DNA of 53,611 nt from Desulfobulbaceae bacterium (GTDB lineage Bacteria > Desulfobacterota > Desulfobulbia > Desulfobulbales > Desulfocapsaceae): positions 1 through 53,611 of the forward strand of contig JAGXHG010000018.1 in the NCBI GenBank assembly GCA_024636345.1, given 5' to 3'. Position 1 is the first letter of the stretch. Every line of letters starts with the position of its first letter. The notes beneath the pieces are model-generated. The model was not told the origin of the DNA, searched no databases, and saw nothing but the letters and a program-made list of their open reading frames with translations. This document shows positions 7,578 through 15,611 of this stretch, piece after piece. A program made the position numbers and the translations under genes.

Positions 7578-9428
7578 ATGTCGTATTTGGTCCTTGCCAG
7601 AAAAGCACGTCCCCAGACCTTTGACGAGGTTGTCGGTCAGCGTCCTGTGGTCAAGACCCTGCAAAACAGCCTTCTACGCGACAGGGTGGCCCATGCCATC
7701 CTTTTTTCAGGGGTTCGTGGCGTCGGCAAGACCACTCTGGCCCGGATCATGGCCAAGGCCATCAATTGTGAACAGGGCCCGGCCGAGAATCCCTGCAATG
7801 TCTGTGAGTCCTGCCGGACGATTACTGCCGGTTCATCTATTGATCTCTACGAGATCGATGGCGCCTCCAATCGCGGTATCCAGGAGATTCGCGAACTCAA
7901 AGAAAAAATTCGCTTTCTGCCCACCTCGTCCAGGTACAAGATCATCATCATTGATGAAGTGCACATGCTCACCACCGAGGCATTTAATGCACTGCTCAAG
8001 ACCCTGGAAGAGCCGCCTGCCCATGTCTATTTCATGTTCGCCACCACCGAGCTGCACAAGATCCCGATCACCATCCTCTCGCGCTGTCAGCGTTATGAGT
8101 TGAAGCGTGTCGCGCCCATAGATATGGGCGGGCATCTGCAGAAGCTTGCGGAGTCCGAAGGGGTGCAGATCGAACAAGGCGCTCTTGACCTTATTGTCCG
8201 GGAGGCGGATGGTTCTGTCCGGGATGGGCTTAGTCTTCTGGATCAGGTTTTTTCTTTTGGTGAGAAAAATATCAGTACCGACGATGTTATTCAGGTGCTT
8301 GGTCTGGTGAGCAGGGAAGTTGTCCTCAAGTTGACGAAGGCTTTGTTGGAGCAGGATCCGGTAACGGCCTTTCAGGCCCTGGAGGAAATTTTTTCCTTCG
8401 GCATGGATCTGAAACGATTTACGACCGATTTACTGGGCTGTTTCAGGGCCTTGATCCTTTGCAAGATAAAGGACTGTGACGAGCTGCTGGACCTTTCGCA
8501 ACAGGAACTCGTACTCTTTCGGGAGCTGGCGGACAATCATTCCTCCCAGACTCTGCACATGAAGCTCACCCTGTTGATGCAGGGGGTTGAGGAGATGCGC
8601 TATTCAAGTCAGCCGCGACTGGCCATGGAGACGACTTTTCTCAAAATTATCCAGAGCAGTGATGTGACTTCGGTGACGACTTTACTCTCCCGGCTGGATA
8701 ATTTGCTTGCAGGTGCAGAGGAAACAACCGGGCAGCAGAGCGGTCAGGCAGGAACTCAAACGGGTGGGGGGGCAAGTGAAATCGCTTCCTCCATAGCAAA
8801 AAAAAAACAGCCATCACCTCCTGTAGTTGAACAGAAAATCATTTATAAACAGATAGTTGAGGTGAAGACTCCGCAAGGTGAGAAGCCTGCGGCATCGGCA
8901 GCGCCTGTCGAACCACCGGGTCAGGCCGAAGTGGAAGGGGACGTATCAGAGGAGGAAGGTCTTCTCGATGACACGTCTGCCTTGCCCCCGGAACTGAAGA
9001 GCAGTCCGGATGCAACACCGGCTCCGCGGATTGAACCCCATCAGCGGAGTGTGCGCCGCGACTGGATGGAATTTATTGCTTATGTGCGTGATCGATCTAT
9101 TTGGATTTCCCAGGACCTGCAGCGAGCTGACTCTGCGAAAGAACAGGGGAGTGAGCTTTTGCTCCACTATGTCGATCCTGCCAATTGCAGTATGTTGCGC
9201 AAGGATGAGAATAAGAAGTTGATTACTGAGTTTACCCTTGATTTCTTTCAGAAGGAGCTCACCGTCCGTTTTGTCATCCCTGATCAGAACAGTGAGGCGA
9301 CGCAGGATGGGCAGGAAAGTCCTTTGAAGGAACGCCATCTCCTGGCCAATGACCCTCTGGTGCTGATGACGGCAGAGATATTCAATGGCCAGATAGGCGA
9401 CATTCGAGTGGGGCCCCGGTTTCGATAG
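7578..9428 (+). CDS. dnaX: DNA polymerase III subunits gamma and tau
   Basis: The protein has 616 residues. Clamp-loader ATPase: Walker A GVRGVGKTT (~45-53), zinc-binding cysteines C64, C73, C76 and C79 (CNVCESC), Walker B IIIIDEVHM and sensor/arginine-finger region ILSRCQRYELK. A low-complexity linker (~residues 375-480) leads to the tau C-terminal domain. In that linker is a run of ten A residues (8798-8807); slippage into either alternative frame reaches a stop within eight codons, which would give a gamma-like product of ~415 residues (E. coli gamma is 431). First gene after ffs and followed by ybaB and recR. Confidence 0.97.
   Translation: MSYLVLARKARPQTFDEVVGQRPVVKTLQNSLLRDRVAHAILFSGVRGVGKTTLARIMAKAINCEQGPAENPCNVCESCRTITAGSSIDLYEIDGASNRGIQEIRELKEKIRFLPTSSRYKIIIIDEVHMLTTEAFNALLKTLEEPPAHVYFMFATTELHKIPITILSRCQRYELKRVAPIDMGGHLQKLAESEGVQIEQGALDLIVREADGSVRDGLSLLDQVFSFGEKNISTDDVIQVLGLVSREVVLKLTKALLEQDPVTAFQALEEIFSFGMDLKRFTTDLLGCFRALILCKIKDCDELLDLSQQELVLFRELADNHSSQTLHMKLTLLMQGVEEMRYSSQPRLAMETTFLKIIQSSDVTSVTTLLSRLDNLLAGAEETTGQQSGQAGTQTGGGASEIASSIAKKKQPSPPVVEQKIIYKQIVEVKTPQGEKPAASAAPVEPPGQAEVEGDVSEEEGLLDDTSALPPELKSSPDATPAPRIEPHQRSVRRDWMEFIAYVRDRSIWISQDLQRADSAKEQGSELLLHYVDPANCSMLRKDENKKLITEFTLDFFQKELTVRFVIPDQNSEATQDGQESPLKERHLLANDPLVLMTAEIFNGQIGDIRVGPRFR
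8798..8807 (+). promoter_or_regulatory. A10 slippery run in dnaX (candidate gamma/tau recoding site)
   Basis: The in-frame codons are GCA AAA AAA AAA CAG (Ala407-Lys-Lys-Lys). In the -1 frame the next stop is TGA at 8828-8830; in the +1 frame it is TAG at 8824-8826. Thermus dnaX makes its short subunit by transcriptional slippage on a similar A run, and E. coli by -1 ribosomal frameshifting. No clear stimulatory stem-loop or near Shine-Dalgarno-like element was recognised, so transcriptional slippage is the more likely route. Confidence 0.6.
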
Positions 9429-9462
9429 ACATGAACAAAATTTTCACTGAGGGATACAGAGT

Positions 9463-9783
9463 ATGGATATGAACAGCATTATGCAGCAGGCCCAGCAGTT
9501 CCAACAGAATATGGCCAGGATCCAGGAAGAACTGGGGCAGAAAAAGGTCACCGGCACTGCCGGCGGCGGTATGGTTACGGTCACGGCCAACGGGAAGAGT
9601 GAGATCCTCTCCGTCGTCATTGAGCGGGCCATTATTGTGGAAAGTGAGGCCGATATGCTTCAGGATCTGATTGTCGCAGCCACCAACGATGCTCTGCGCA
9701 AGGCAAGAGATATGGGGAAGGCCGAAATGGGCAAACTGACCGGCGGCTTTAATCTCCCTGGTCTTCCCAATATGTTTGGTTGA
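9463..9783 (+). CDS. ybaB: YbaB/EbfC-family nucleoid-associated protein
   Basis: The protein has 106 residues. The small DNA-binding protein family is recognised by MxxIMQQAQQFQQNMxxIQEEL at the N-terminus and the GGGMVTVTANGKSEILSVVI core; it forms dimers that bind and bridge DNA. A second ATG two codons downstream (9469) is an alternative start; GAGGG lies ~12 nt upstream of the first. It sits between dnaX and recR, its standard position, and recR begins within about 10-15 nt of its stop. Confidence 0.93.
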   Translation: MDMNSIMQQAQQFQQNMARIQEELGQKKVTGTAGGGMVTVTANGKSEILSVVIERAIIVESEADMLQDLIVAATNDALRKARDMGKAEMGKLTGGFNLPGLPNMFG

Positions 9784-9793
9784 AAGGAATTTT

Positions 9794-10399
9794 GTGGTGC
9801 AGATCGTTCCTCCAGCCCTTGACCGTCTGATCCGGGATCTGAGCCGTTTGCCGGGGATCGGCAATAAAACCGCTGCCAGACTGGCCATGAATATTCTTCG
9901 TCGTCCTTCGGCCGAGGCGAGAGAGCTGGCATCAGCACTCTCTGAATTGCACGACTCCATCCAGCTCTGCTCCTGTTGTTTCACCTTTTCTGAAGATGAT
10001 CCCTGTGTCATCTGTGCCGATCCGCGAAGAAACGGGGCGCTGGTCTGTGTGGTTGAGCAGCCGGGAGACCTTCTGGCCATAGAGAAAACAGGAAGTTTTC
10101 ACGGTCACTATCATATCCTTCATGGTGTCCTCTCGCCCATGGACGGGATCGGGCCAGGTGAAATCAAGGTTGAGGCGTTGATGGCCCGGATTAATAGCGG
10201 GACCATCCGTGAGGTTCTTATTGCCACAAGTTCCACAGTCCCGGGTGAGGCCACAGCGTCTTTTCTCATTGATCTGCTGCATAATAAAGGTGTTGCTTTA
10301 ACCCGTCTGGCCTGCGGTATCCCCATGGGTATGGATATAAAATATGCTGATCGGCATACCTTGGCAAGGGCCATCGAAACAAGGACAAATGCAGAGTGA
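9794..10399 (+). CDS. recR: Recombination mediator RecR
   Basis: I chose the GTG start at 9794, preceded by AAAGGAAT; this gives 201 residues, the same length as E. coli RecR (a GTG at 9797 is equally possible; a TTG at 9776 would overlap ybaB). It acts with RecF/RecO to load RecA at gaps. Visible features are the helix-hairpin-helix LSRLPGIGNKTAARLA, the C4 zinc finger (LCSCC ... CVIC) and a Toprim domain (LVCVVEQPGDLLAIE ... GVLSPMDGIGPGEI). Confidence 0.95.
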   Translation: MVQIVPPALDRLIRDLSRLPGIGNKTAARLAMNILRRPSAEARELASALSELHDSIQLCSCCFTFSEDDPCVICADPRRNGALVCVVEQPGDLLAIEKTGSFHGHYHILHGVLSPMDGIGPGEIKVEALMARINSGTIREVLIATSSTVPGEATASFLIDLLHNKGVALTRLACGIPMGMDIKYADRHTLARAIETRTNAE

Positions 10400-10437
10400 T
10401 TCTTCAGGAATGCATGGCGTGGAAACTCTATTTTTTC

Positions 10438-10466
10438 TTGACATGGGTCACTTTTACTGGTAATTG
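10438..10466 (+). promoter_or_regulatory. Probable promoter of tRNA-Val
   Basis: A consensus TTGACA (10438-10443), a 17-bp spacer and TAATTG (10461-10466). The -10 is imperfect. It lies ~60 bp upstream of the tRNA. Confidence 0.4.
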
Positions 10467-10526
10467 AGGAAGTTTCCAGCGTCCCTGGTAAAATTTACAG
10501 AAGACTCAAGTAATATTGTTTTTAAT

Positions 10527-10601
10527 AGGCGCGTAGCTCAGGGGGAGAGCGCTACCTTGACATGGTAGAAGTCGGCGGTTCGAAACCGCCCGCGCCTACC
10601 A
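10527..10601 (+). tRNA. tRNA-Val (anticodon GAC)
   Basis: The 75-nt cloverleaf has acceptor AGGCGCG/CGCGCCT, anticodon stem CTACC/GGTAG with loop TTGACAT (anticodon GAC), T arm GGCGG-TTCGAAA-CCGCC and an encoded CCA end. It lies between recR and thrS and has its own terminator. Confidence 0.95.
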
Positions 10602-10603
10602 GA

Positions 10604-10662
10604 AATAAGGCTAAAGAAAAACGGACGCAATGCCTTTCGTTTCCTCTTTGGCCTTTATTTTT
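10604..10662 (+). terminator. Terminator after tRNA-Val
   Basis: AAATAAGGCTAAAGAAAAACG pairs, with few mismatches, with CGTTTCCTCTTTGGCCTTTA across a ~18-nt loop, and TTTTT follows. It separates the tRNA from thrS. Confidence 0.7.
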
Positions 10663-10778
10663 AGTAGCTGGTGGTAAATAATCATACCAGACGATATTGT
10701 TGATATGTCGTTTAATTTCAGTTTGTTGCTTGTGCTTAGCACAGTTGTTTGCCTGCAGACTCTTTATATATATTCCAG

Positions 10779-12707
10779 ATGACAGATATCCAAGTTACTC
10801 TACAGGGCGGTGAGACTGTCCAATTGCCGGCCTCGACTCCTGTCCAGCAGGCGTTTGCCCAGCTCATGTCCAATAAGCAGCGCAAGCTTACGGTTGCTGC
10901 CATTGTTGATGGGAGGAGTGTCGATCTCAGCACGCCTTTGGTGAAAGATGCCATTATCAGTCCCATTCAAGTGGATAGTGATGCAGGCCTTGAGATATTG
11001 CGACACAGCACCGCTCATGTGATGGCCCAAGCGGTCCGGGATGTCTTTGGCCCTGAGGTCAAGGTTGCCATCGGACCGGCCATTGAGGATGGATTTTATT
11101 ACGATTTTTCTTTTGCCAAGACCTTCAGCCCGGAAGATTTTGAAAAGATAGAGGCCCGCATGGAGGAGATTGCTTCCAAGGCGCTTCCCTTTATCCGCAG
11201 TGAGGTCAAGGCCTCTGATGCCCTTGAATCTTTTGAGAAACAGGGCGAAAAATACAAGGTGGAGCTCATTCGGGATCTTGAGGCCGATGTGGTCTCCACC
11301 TATCAGCTTGACGATTTTACAGATCTGTGCCGAGGCCCTCATCTTCCCGACACCTCCTGGCTTAAGGCCTTTAAGCTGCTGCGGGTTGCCGGTGCGTACT
11401 GGCGCGGCAATGAAAAGAACGATGTCCTGCAACGAATCTACGGGACTGCTTTTTTTGATCAAAAGGCCCTGAAGAAGTATCTCTTCACTCTGGAAGAGGC
11501 CAAGAAGCGTGATCATCGTAAACTGGGTAAGGAACTTGATCTGTTTACCATTCAGGATCAGATCGGCCCGGGCCTCATCCTCTGGCAGCCAAAGGGTGCG
11601 CTGCTGAGAAAGCTGATTGAAGATTATTGGAAAGAGGCTCACTATATTCATGACTATGAGTTGCTCTACACCCCTCATATAGCCCGCCAGGATCTGTGGA
11701 AGACCTCCGGCCATCTTGATTTTTATGGGGAGAATATGTACTCGCCCATGGCCATTGATGAGGTGGAGTATCAGCTCAAACCGATGAACTGTCCTTTCCA
11801 TATCGGGATCTACAATAGCCGGAAAAGGAGCTATCGTGAGCTTCCCATTCGCTGGTGCGAGTTGGGTACGGTCTATCGCTATGAACGTGCCGGTGCCCTG
11901 CATGGTCTGTTACGGGTCCGTGGTTTCACCCAGGATGATGCCCATATCTTCTGTCAACCGGATCAACTCGAAGATGAGATTGTCAATATTCTTGAGCTGA
12001 ACCTGCTGATTCTCCGGACCTTTGGCTTTGATCAGTACGATATTTATCTTTCTACCCGACCAGAAAAGTATGTCGGCAGTGATGCGAACTGGGAGAAGGC
12101 AACTGAGGCTCTGAAGCAGGCCCTTGATAAGAAAGGACTGGCTTATTCTCTTGATCCCGGTGAAGGCGTCTTCTATGGCCCCAAGATTGATATCAAGATC
12201 AAGGATCAGCTGGGTCGTTCCTGGCAATGCTCCACGATTCAGGTTGACTTCAATCTGCCGGAGCGCTTTAATATGAGCTATACCGGCACTGATAACCAGG
12301 AACATCAACCTATCATGATCCATCGGGCCCTGATGGGTTCTCTGGAACGCTTTATCGGGGTGCTGATAGAGCACTATGCAGGTGCCTTCCCCTTGTGGCT
12401 GGCTCCTGTGCAGGCCAGGGTGATGAATATTACCGATGCTCAGGCAGAGTATTGTGAGCAGCTTTATTCCCAGTTACGAAAACTGGGAGTACGGGTAGAA
12501 AAAGATTTGCGCAACGAGAAATTGAATTTTAAGATCAGAGAAGCGCAGATGGCTAAGACTCCGTACATGCTCATTATCGGAGACAAAGAAAAAGAGAATG
12601 GTACAGTGACGGTTCGTCTACGTGATGGCAAAAATCTGCCGGAGATGACGGTTGCTGAGTTTGCGGCAAAGGTTGCCGATGAATGTAAAGAAGTTCGTGG
12701 AATTTAG
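10779..12707 (+). CDS. thrS: Threonyl-tRNA synthetase
   Basis: The protein has 642 residues from the ATG at 10779 (M-T-D-I-Q-V); a TTG ten codons earlier is possible but homologues begin at this point. It charges tRNA-Thr. Domains in order: N-terminal TGS, editing domain with HSTAHVMAQAV, class II core with YQLKPMNCPFHIGIY, RWCELGTVYRYERAGALHGLLRVRGFTQDDAH and MIHRALMGSLERF, then the anticodon-binding domain. No good Shine-Dalgarno is seen, and no T-box-like leader. First gene of a translation operon (thrS-infC-rpmI-rplT-pheS-pheT-ihfA). Confidence 0.97.
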   Translation: MTDIQVTLQGGETVQLPASTPVQQAFAQLMSNKQRKLTVAAIVDGRSVDLSTPLVKDAIISPIQVDSDAGLEILRHSTAHVMAQAVRDVFGPEVKVAIGPAIEDGFYYDFSFAKTFSPEDFEKIEARMEEIASKALPFIRSEVKASDALESFEKQGEKYKVELIRDLEADVVSTYQLDDFTDLCRGPHLPDTSWLKAFKLLRVAGAYWRGNEKNDVLQRIYGTAFFDQKALKKYLFTLEEAKKRDHRKLGKELDLFTIQDQIGPGLILWQPKGALLRKLIEDYWKEAHYIHDYELLYTPHIARQDLWKTSGHLDFYGENMYSPMAIDEVEYQLKPMNCPFHIGIYNSRKRSYRELPIRWCELGTVYRYERAGALHGLLRVRGFTQDDAHIFCQPDQLEDEIVNILELNLLILRTFGFDQYDIYLSTRPEKYVGSDANWEKATEALKQALDKKGLAYSLDPGEGVFYGPKIDIKIKDQLGRSWQCSTIQVDFNLPERFNMSYTGTDNQEHQPIMIHRALMGSLERFIGVLIEHYAGAFPLWLAPVQARVMNITDAQAEYCEQLYSQLRKLGVRVEKDLRNEKLNFKIREAQMAKTPYMLIIGDKEKENGTVTVRLRDGKNLPEMTVAEFAAKVADECKEVRGI

Positions 12708-12749
12708 GATTTGATAAGACATGCTTGTCTTTCTCATTCGGGATTGACG

Positions 12750-12787
12750 AATCCTGGTGCCGATCCCGTAAATTTCGGGGCAGGATT
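12750..12787 (+). promoter_or_regulatory. Two-tier hairpin between thrS and infC
   Basis: AATCCTG (12750-12756) pairs with CAGGATT (12781-12787), enclosing CCCG/CGGG (12765-12768/12776-12779). It could be a weak terminator or part of the infC leader. No U-run of standard length follows. Confidence 0.4.
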
Positions 12788-12870
12788 TATTGTGAATAAC
12801 GGCTTAACGTCCGTCATTAATGTGCAGGTCGTTAAAATTATTCAGTTCGTAAGCGTAGGGAGGTAGAGAT

Positions 12871-13416
12871 ATTAAACAAAGAGGAAAAAGAGCCCCGGTT
12901 CAACGTGAGGTAAAGGCCAATATCAACGAGATGATTCGTCACCCTCAGATCCGACTTGTCGGCAGTGATGGAAGTCCGTTGGGTGTGGTAACCGTGGACG
13001 AAGCACTGAAAATAGCCGATGATGAAGGGCTTGATTTAGTGGAGGTTTCAGCGAATGCTGATCCACCTGTTTGTCGGATAATGAACTACGATAAGTTTCG
13101 TTACGAACAGGCCAAAAAAGAGCAGGAAGCAAAAAAGAAGCAAACGACAGTTGAGACAAAGGAAATTAAATTCCGTCCAAAAACTGATGAACATGATCTG
13201 AATTTCAAGATCAGAAACGTTATTAAATTTCTGCAGCAGAAAAACAAGGTGAAACTCACCATGCGTTTCCGTGGACGGGAAATTGTATACTGTCAAACCA
13301 TTGGCCTGGAGGCCATGCAGAGTATTGCAGCTGCCCTGGAGGGCGAGGCTGTCATCCTGCAAGAACCAAAGATGGAAGGTCGCCAGATGGTGATGTTTGT
13401 CGGTCCCAAACCGTGA
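12871..13416 (+). CDS. infC: Translation initiation factor IF-3, AUU start
   Basis: I place the start at ATT 12871: AGGGAGGT ends 5-6 nt upstream, and reading from here adds the expected N-terminus (xKQRGKRAPVQREVKANINEMI), giving 181 residues. Starting at the first ATG (12931) would remove 20 conserved residues and has no ribosome site. IF-3 keeps 30S subunits apart and rejects non-canonical start codons, so an AUU start gives autoregulation, as known for E. coli infC. Motifs: IRLVGSDGSPLGV, DLVEVSANADPPVCRIMNYDK, and the C-domain FRGREIVY. Followed by rpmI and rplT. Confidence 0.94.
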   Translation: MKQRGKRAPVQREVKANINEMIRHPQIRLVGSDGSPLGVVTVDEALKIADDEGLDLVEVSANADPPVCRIMNYDKFRYEQAKKEQEAKKKQTTVETKEIKFRPKTDEHDLNFKIRNVIKFLQQKNKVKLTMRFRGREIVYCQTIGLEAMQSIAAALEGEAVILQEPKMEGRQMVMFVGPKP

Positions 13417-13479
13417 GAGTGTTGATAAAAAAGTTAAAATAATTTATTCTATCAGAAATTAGACAATACTGAATATAAG

Positions 13480-13516
13480 CTGTATGGCATTTTTTTGGAT
13501 AAAGTATGCTATGCAG
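13480..13516 (+). promoter_or_regulatory. Hairpin in the infC-rpmI spacer, possible L20-type leader
   Basis: CTGTATGGCAT (13480-13490) and ATGCTATGCAG (13506-13516) pair over 11 positions allowing G-U, with a U-rich 15-nt loop. It lies ~20 nt before the rpmI Shine-Dalgarno. In E. coli and Bacillus, L20 binds structures upstream of rpmI/infC; whether this one is a target is inference. Confidence 0.4.
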
Positions 13517-13546
13517 TACCTATAGGAAGTGGAAAGGAGCACTATT

Positions 13547-13744
13547 ATGCCAAAGATGAAAACGAAAAGAGGCGCAGCTAAGCGTTTCAAGGTGACTGGA
13601 TCAGGACAGATTAAACGCGGTAAGGCTTATACCAGCCACATTCTGACTAAAAAAACCACCAAGAGAAAGCGTAATCTGAGAAAATCAGCTCTTGTGAATT
13701 GCGCTGATATTAAAGGAATTCGCAGGATTTTACCATACCTGTAA
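13547..13744 (+). CDS. rpmI: Ribosomal protein bL35
   Basis: The protein has 65 residues and is very basic, beginning [20 protein letters not shown], the standard L35 start, and ending [11 protein letters not shown]. Component of the 50S subunit. The ATG at 13547 is preceded by AAAGGAG with 8 nt spacing; an earlier in-frame ATG at 13529 would place that site inside the gene and is rejected. Between infC and rplT. Confidence 0.97.
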   Translation: MPKMKTKRGAAKRFKVTGSGQIKRGKAYTSHILTKKTTKRKRNLRKSALVNCADIKGIRRILPYL

Positions 13745-13844
13745 TATTCCTCCTGTGTATGGCTGTTAAAGAGATTGTTTAAACATTTTAGTTTTTCCTG
13801 TTGTTCTTCATTATCAAGGACAATAGAGCCAAAAGGAGTAGAAA

Positions 13845-14201
13845 ATGCCACGCGCGACAAGAGGCTTTAAAGCCCGAAGAAGAAGAAATAAAGTATTGAA
13901 ACTGGCCAAGGGTTTCAGAGGTGGACGTAGTCGTCTTTATCGTACAGCCACAGAGGCCGTTGACCGGGCACTTGTTTATGCCTACAGAGACAGACGGACC
14001 AAAAAACGTGATTTCCGCCGCCTGTGGATTGCCCGTATCAATGCCGGTGCCCATATGAATGACATCAGCTACAGCCGGCTTATTTGCGGATTGAAAAAAG
14101 CTGGAATTGAACTGGATCGGAAAGTTCTCTCTAATATGGCCATCCTTGATGCGGCTGCTTTTTCGGAAGTAGTGAAGTTAGCAGCAACAGCCAACGCTTG
14201 A
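13845..14201 (+). CDS. rplT: Ribosomal protein bL20
   Basis: The protein has 118 residues, the usual length. [35 protein letters not shown] is typical of the basic N-terminal extension of L20, an early 50S assembly protein and, in several bacteria, a translational repressor of its own operon. AAAGGAG precedes the ATG. A strong terminator follows, which may partly uncouple pheS. Confidence 0.98.
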   Translation: MPRATRGFKARRRRNKVLKLAKGFRGGRSRLYRTATEAVDRALVYAYRDRRTKKRDFRRLWIARINAGAHMNDISYSRLICGLKKAGIELDRKVLSNMAILDAAAFSEVVKLAATANA

Positions 14202-14236
14202 TCCTTCTTTCCAGAGAGGGAACGTGTGTAAGTTAT

Positions 14237-14275
14237 ATGCCGGTTTTGATGTCCATCGAAACCGGCATGTTGTTT
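14237..14275 (+). terminator. Terminator after rplT
   Basis: A perfect 10-bp stem ATGCCGGTTT (14237-14246) / AAACCGGCAT (14259-14268) is followed by GTTGTTTT. The tail is interrupted, so partial read-through into pheS is likely. Confidence 0.7.
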
Positions 14276-14383
14276 TAGGGGTAGAGTGACCCCCGCGCTA
14301 TTACTGATTCCGTTCCTGGTATTGGAAGATACAGGGCCTTTTATTCACAGCGGTTTAATAAGCATCTACATTATTTGAGAGTC

Positions 14384-15400
14384 ATGGAGCAAGAGCTACT
14401 CAGTCTACAGGCCGAAGCCAGAAAAAATCTTGACCAGATTGCCGATCAAGGGCAGTTGGAAGATTTTCGTATTCGTTATCTCGGCCGTAAGGGACAGTTC
14501 AGTGTCATCATGCGTGAGCTTGGCGCTGTGAGCCCCGAAGAAAGACCCCGGCTTGGTCAATTGGCTAACACCATCAAAGCAGAAATTGAGAAAGTCTTTG
14601 ATGAGAAAAAGGCGGTGCTTGGCAGCAGTTCTCAGTCCGGGACGAAAGGGACAGCTCTGATTGATCTCTCTTTGCCTGCTCGATATCCGGAAAGAGGCCG
14701 ACTGCATCCGGTGACTCAGATCATGAACGAGGTGTGCTCGATTTTTGAGGCCTTGGGCTTTTCCGTTGCCGAGGGTCCTGATGTTGAGCATGACCACTAT
14801 AATTTTGAGGCCCTGAATATCCCGGCGCACCATCCAGCCAGAGATATGCATGACACCTTTTATGTCAGTGATTCGATTCTTCTGCGCACTCATACCTCAC
14901 CCATGCAGGCCAGGATCATGGAAACTCAGCAGCCTCCCCTGCGGGTAATCGCCCCGGGAAAGGTCTATCGCTGTGATTCTGATATTACCCATACCCCGAT
15001 GTTCCATCAGGTGGAAGGCTTTCTTGTAGATACCAAGGTTTCTTTTGCTGACCTGAAAGGGATTCTTACCGTCTTTACCCAAAAGATGTTTGATAAGGAT
15101 CTGGATCTGCGATTCCGGCCAAGTTTCTTCCCCTTTACAGAACCCAGCGCCGAGGTGGATATTGCCTGTGTTATCTGTGGCGGCTCAGGGTGCCGGGTTT
15201 GTAAACAGACAGGATGGCTGGAGATTCTTGGCGCTGGAATGATAGATCCTGAGGTCTTTAAAATGGTTGGCTATGACCCTGAAATCTACAGTGGTTTCGC
15301 CTTTGGCCTGGGCATTGAACGTATTGCCATGCTCAAGTACGGGATCAATGATATCCGGCTCTATTACGAAAACGATTTGCGCTTCCTGTCACAATTTTAG
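14384..15400 (+). CDS. pheS: Phenylalanyl-tRNA synthetase alpha subunit
   Basis: The protein has 338 residues from ATG 14384 (a TTG three codons earlier is possible). It is the catalytic subunit of the alpha2-beta2 enzyme. Visible features: N-terminal coiled coil, then class II motifs with [75 protein letters not shown] and the terminal [18 protein letters not shown]. The upstream region was examined for a Phe-rich leader peptide; none was seen. pheT follows after 211 bp, a larger gap than usual, occupied by a palindromic repeat. Confidence 0.97.
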   Translation: MEQELLSLQAEARKNLDQIADQGQLEDFRIRYLGRKGQFSVIMRELGAVSPEERPRLGQLANTIKAEIEKVFDEKKAVLGSSSQSGTKGTALIDLSLPARYPERGRLHPVTQIMNEVCSIFEALGFSVAEGPDVEHDHYNFEALNIPAHHPARDMHDTFYVSDSILLRTHTSPMQARIMETQQPPLRVIAPGKVYRCDSDITHTPMFHQVEGFLVDTKVSFADLKGILTVFTQKMFDKDLDLRFRPSFFPFTEPSAEVDIACVICGGSGCRVCKQTGWLEILGAGMIDPEVFKMVGYDPEIYSGFAFGLGIERIAMLKYGINDIRLYYENDLRFLSQF

Positions 15401-15450
15401 AAGCCATTACGAAATATCTCTACTTTTTTTGACCATTTCGTTGCGGCTCT
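15399..15450. repeat. 52-bp palindromic repeat, copy A
   Basis: Left arm AGAAGCCATTACGAAAT (15399-15415) pairs with ATTTCGTTGCGGCTCT (15435-15450). The same size, spacing and core (GCCGTTxCGAAAT) recur at 50402-50454 and 52922-52974. It is the least perfect of the three copies. It sits right at the pheS stop codon. Confidence 0.6.
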
Positions 15451-15452
15451 TT

Positions 15453-15471
15453 ATGCCGATCACGGCATTTT
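15453..15471 (+). terminator. Small hairpin in the pheS-pheT spacer
   Basis: ATGCCG-atca-CGGCAT (15453-15468) with a short T-run. The stem is only 6 bp with a weak U-tail, so it might attenuate rather than terminate. Confidence 0.3.
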
Positions 15472-15611
15472 AATGTTACAGCTATTCTTGAACGAAGGCT
15501 TAGTGAGTTGAAAAAACAGTTCTGTGTTTTTTACAATTCACAATCCAGATCTGCTGGACGTATGGCTGTCTTAAAGGCAGTCTTCTCTTTTTATACAGAT
15601 GATTGAATGTC

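Noticed and set aside
10663..10778. T-box leader upstream of thrS
   Set aside because: No T-box bulge sequence, specifier stem or antiterminator could be recognised in this short region.
10800..11903. 367-codon minus-strand reading frame
   Set aside because: Shadow of thrS.
14202..14383. Phe-rich leader peptide controlling pheS
   Set aside because: Only an ordinary terminator hairpin after rplT is seen; no phenylalanine-rich short frame.
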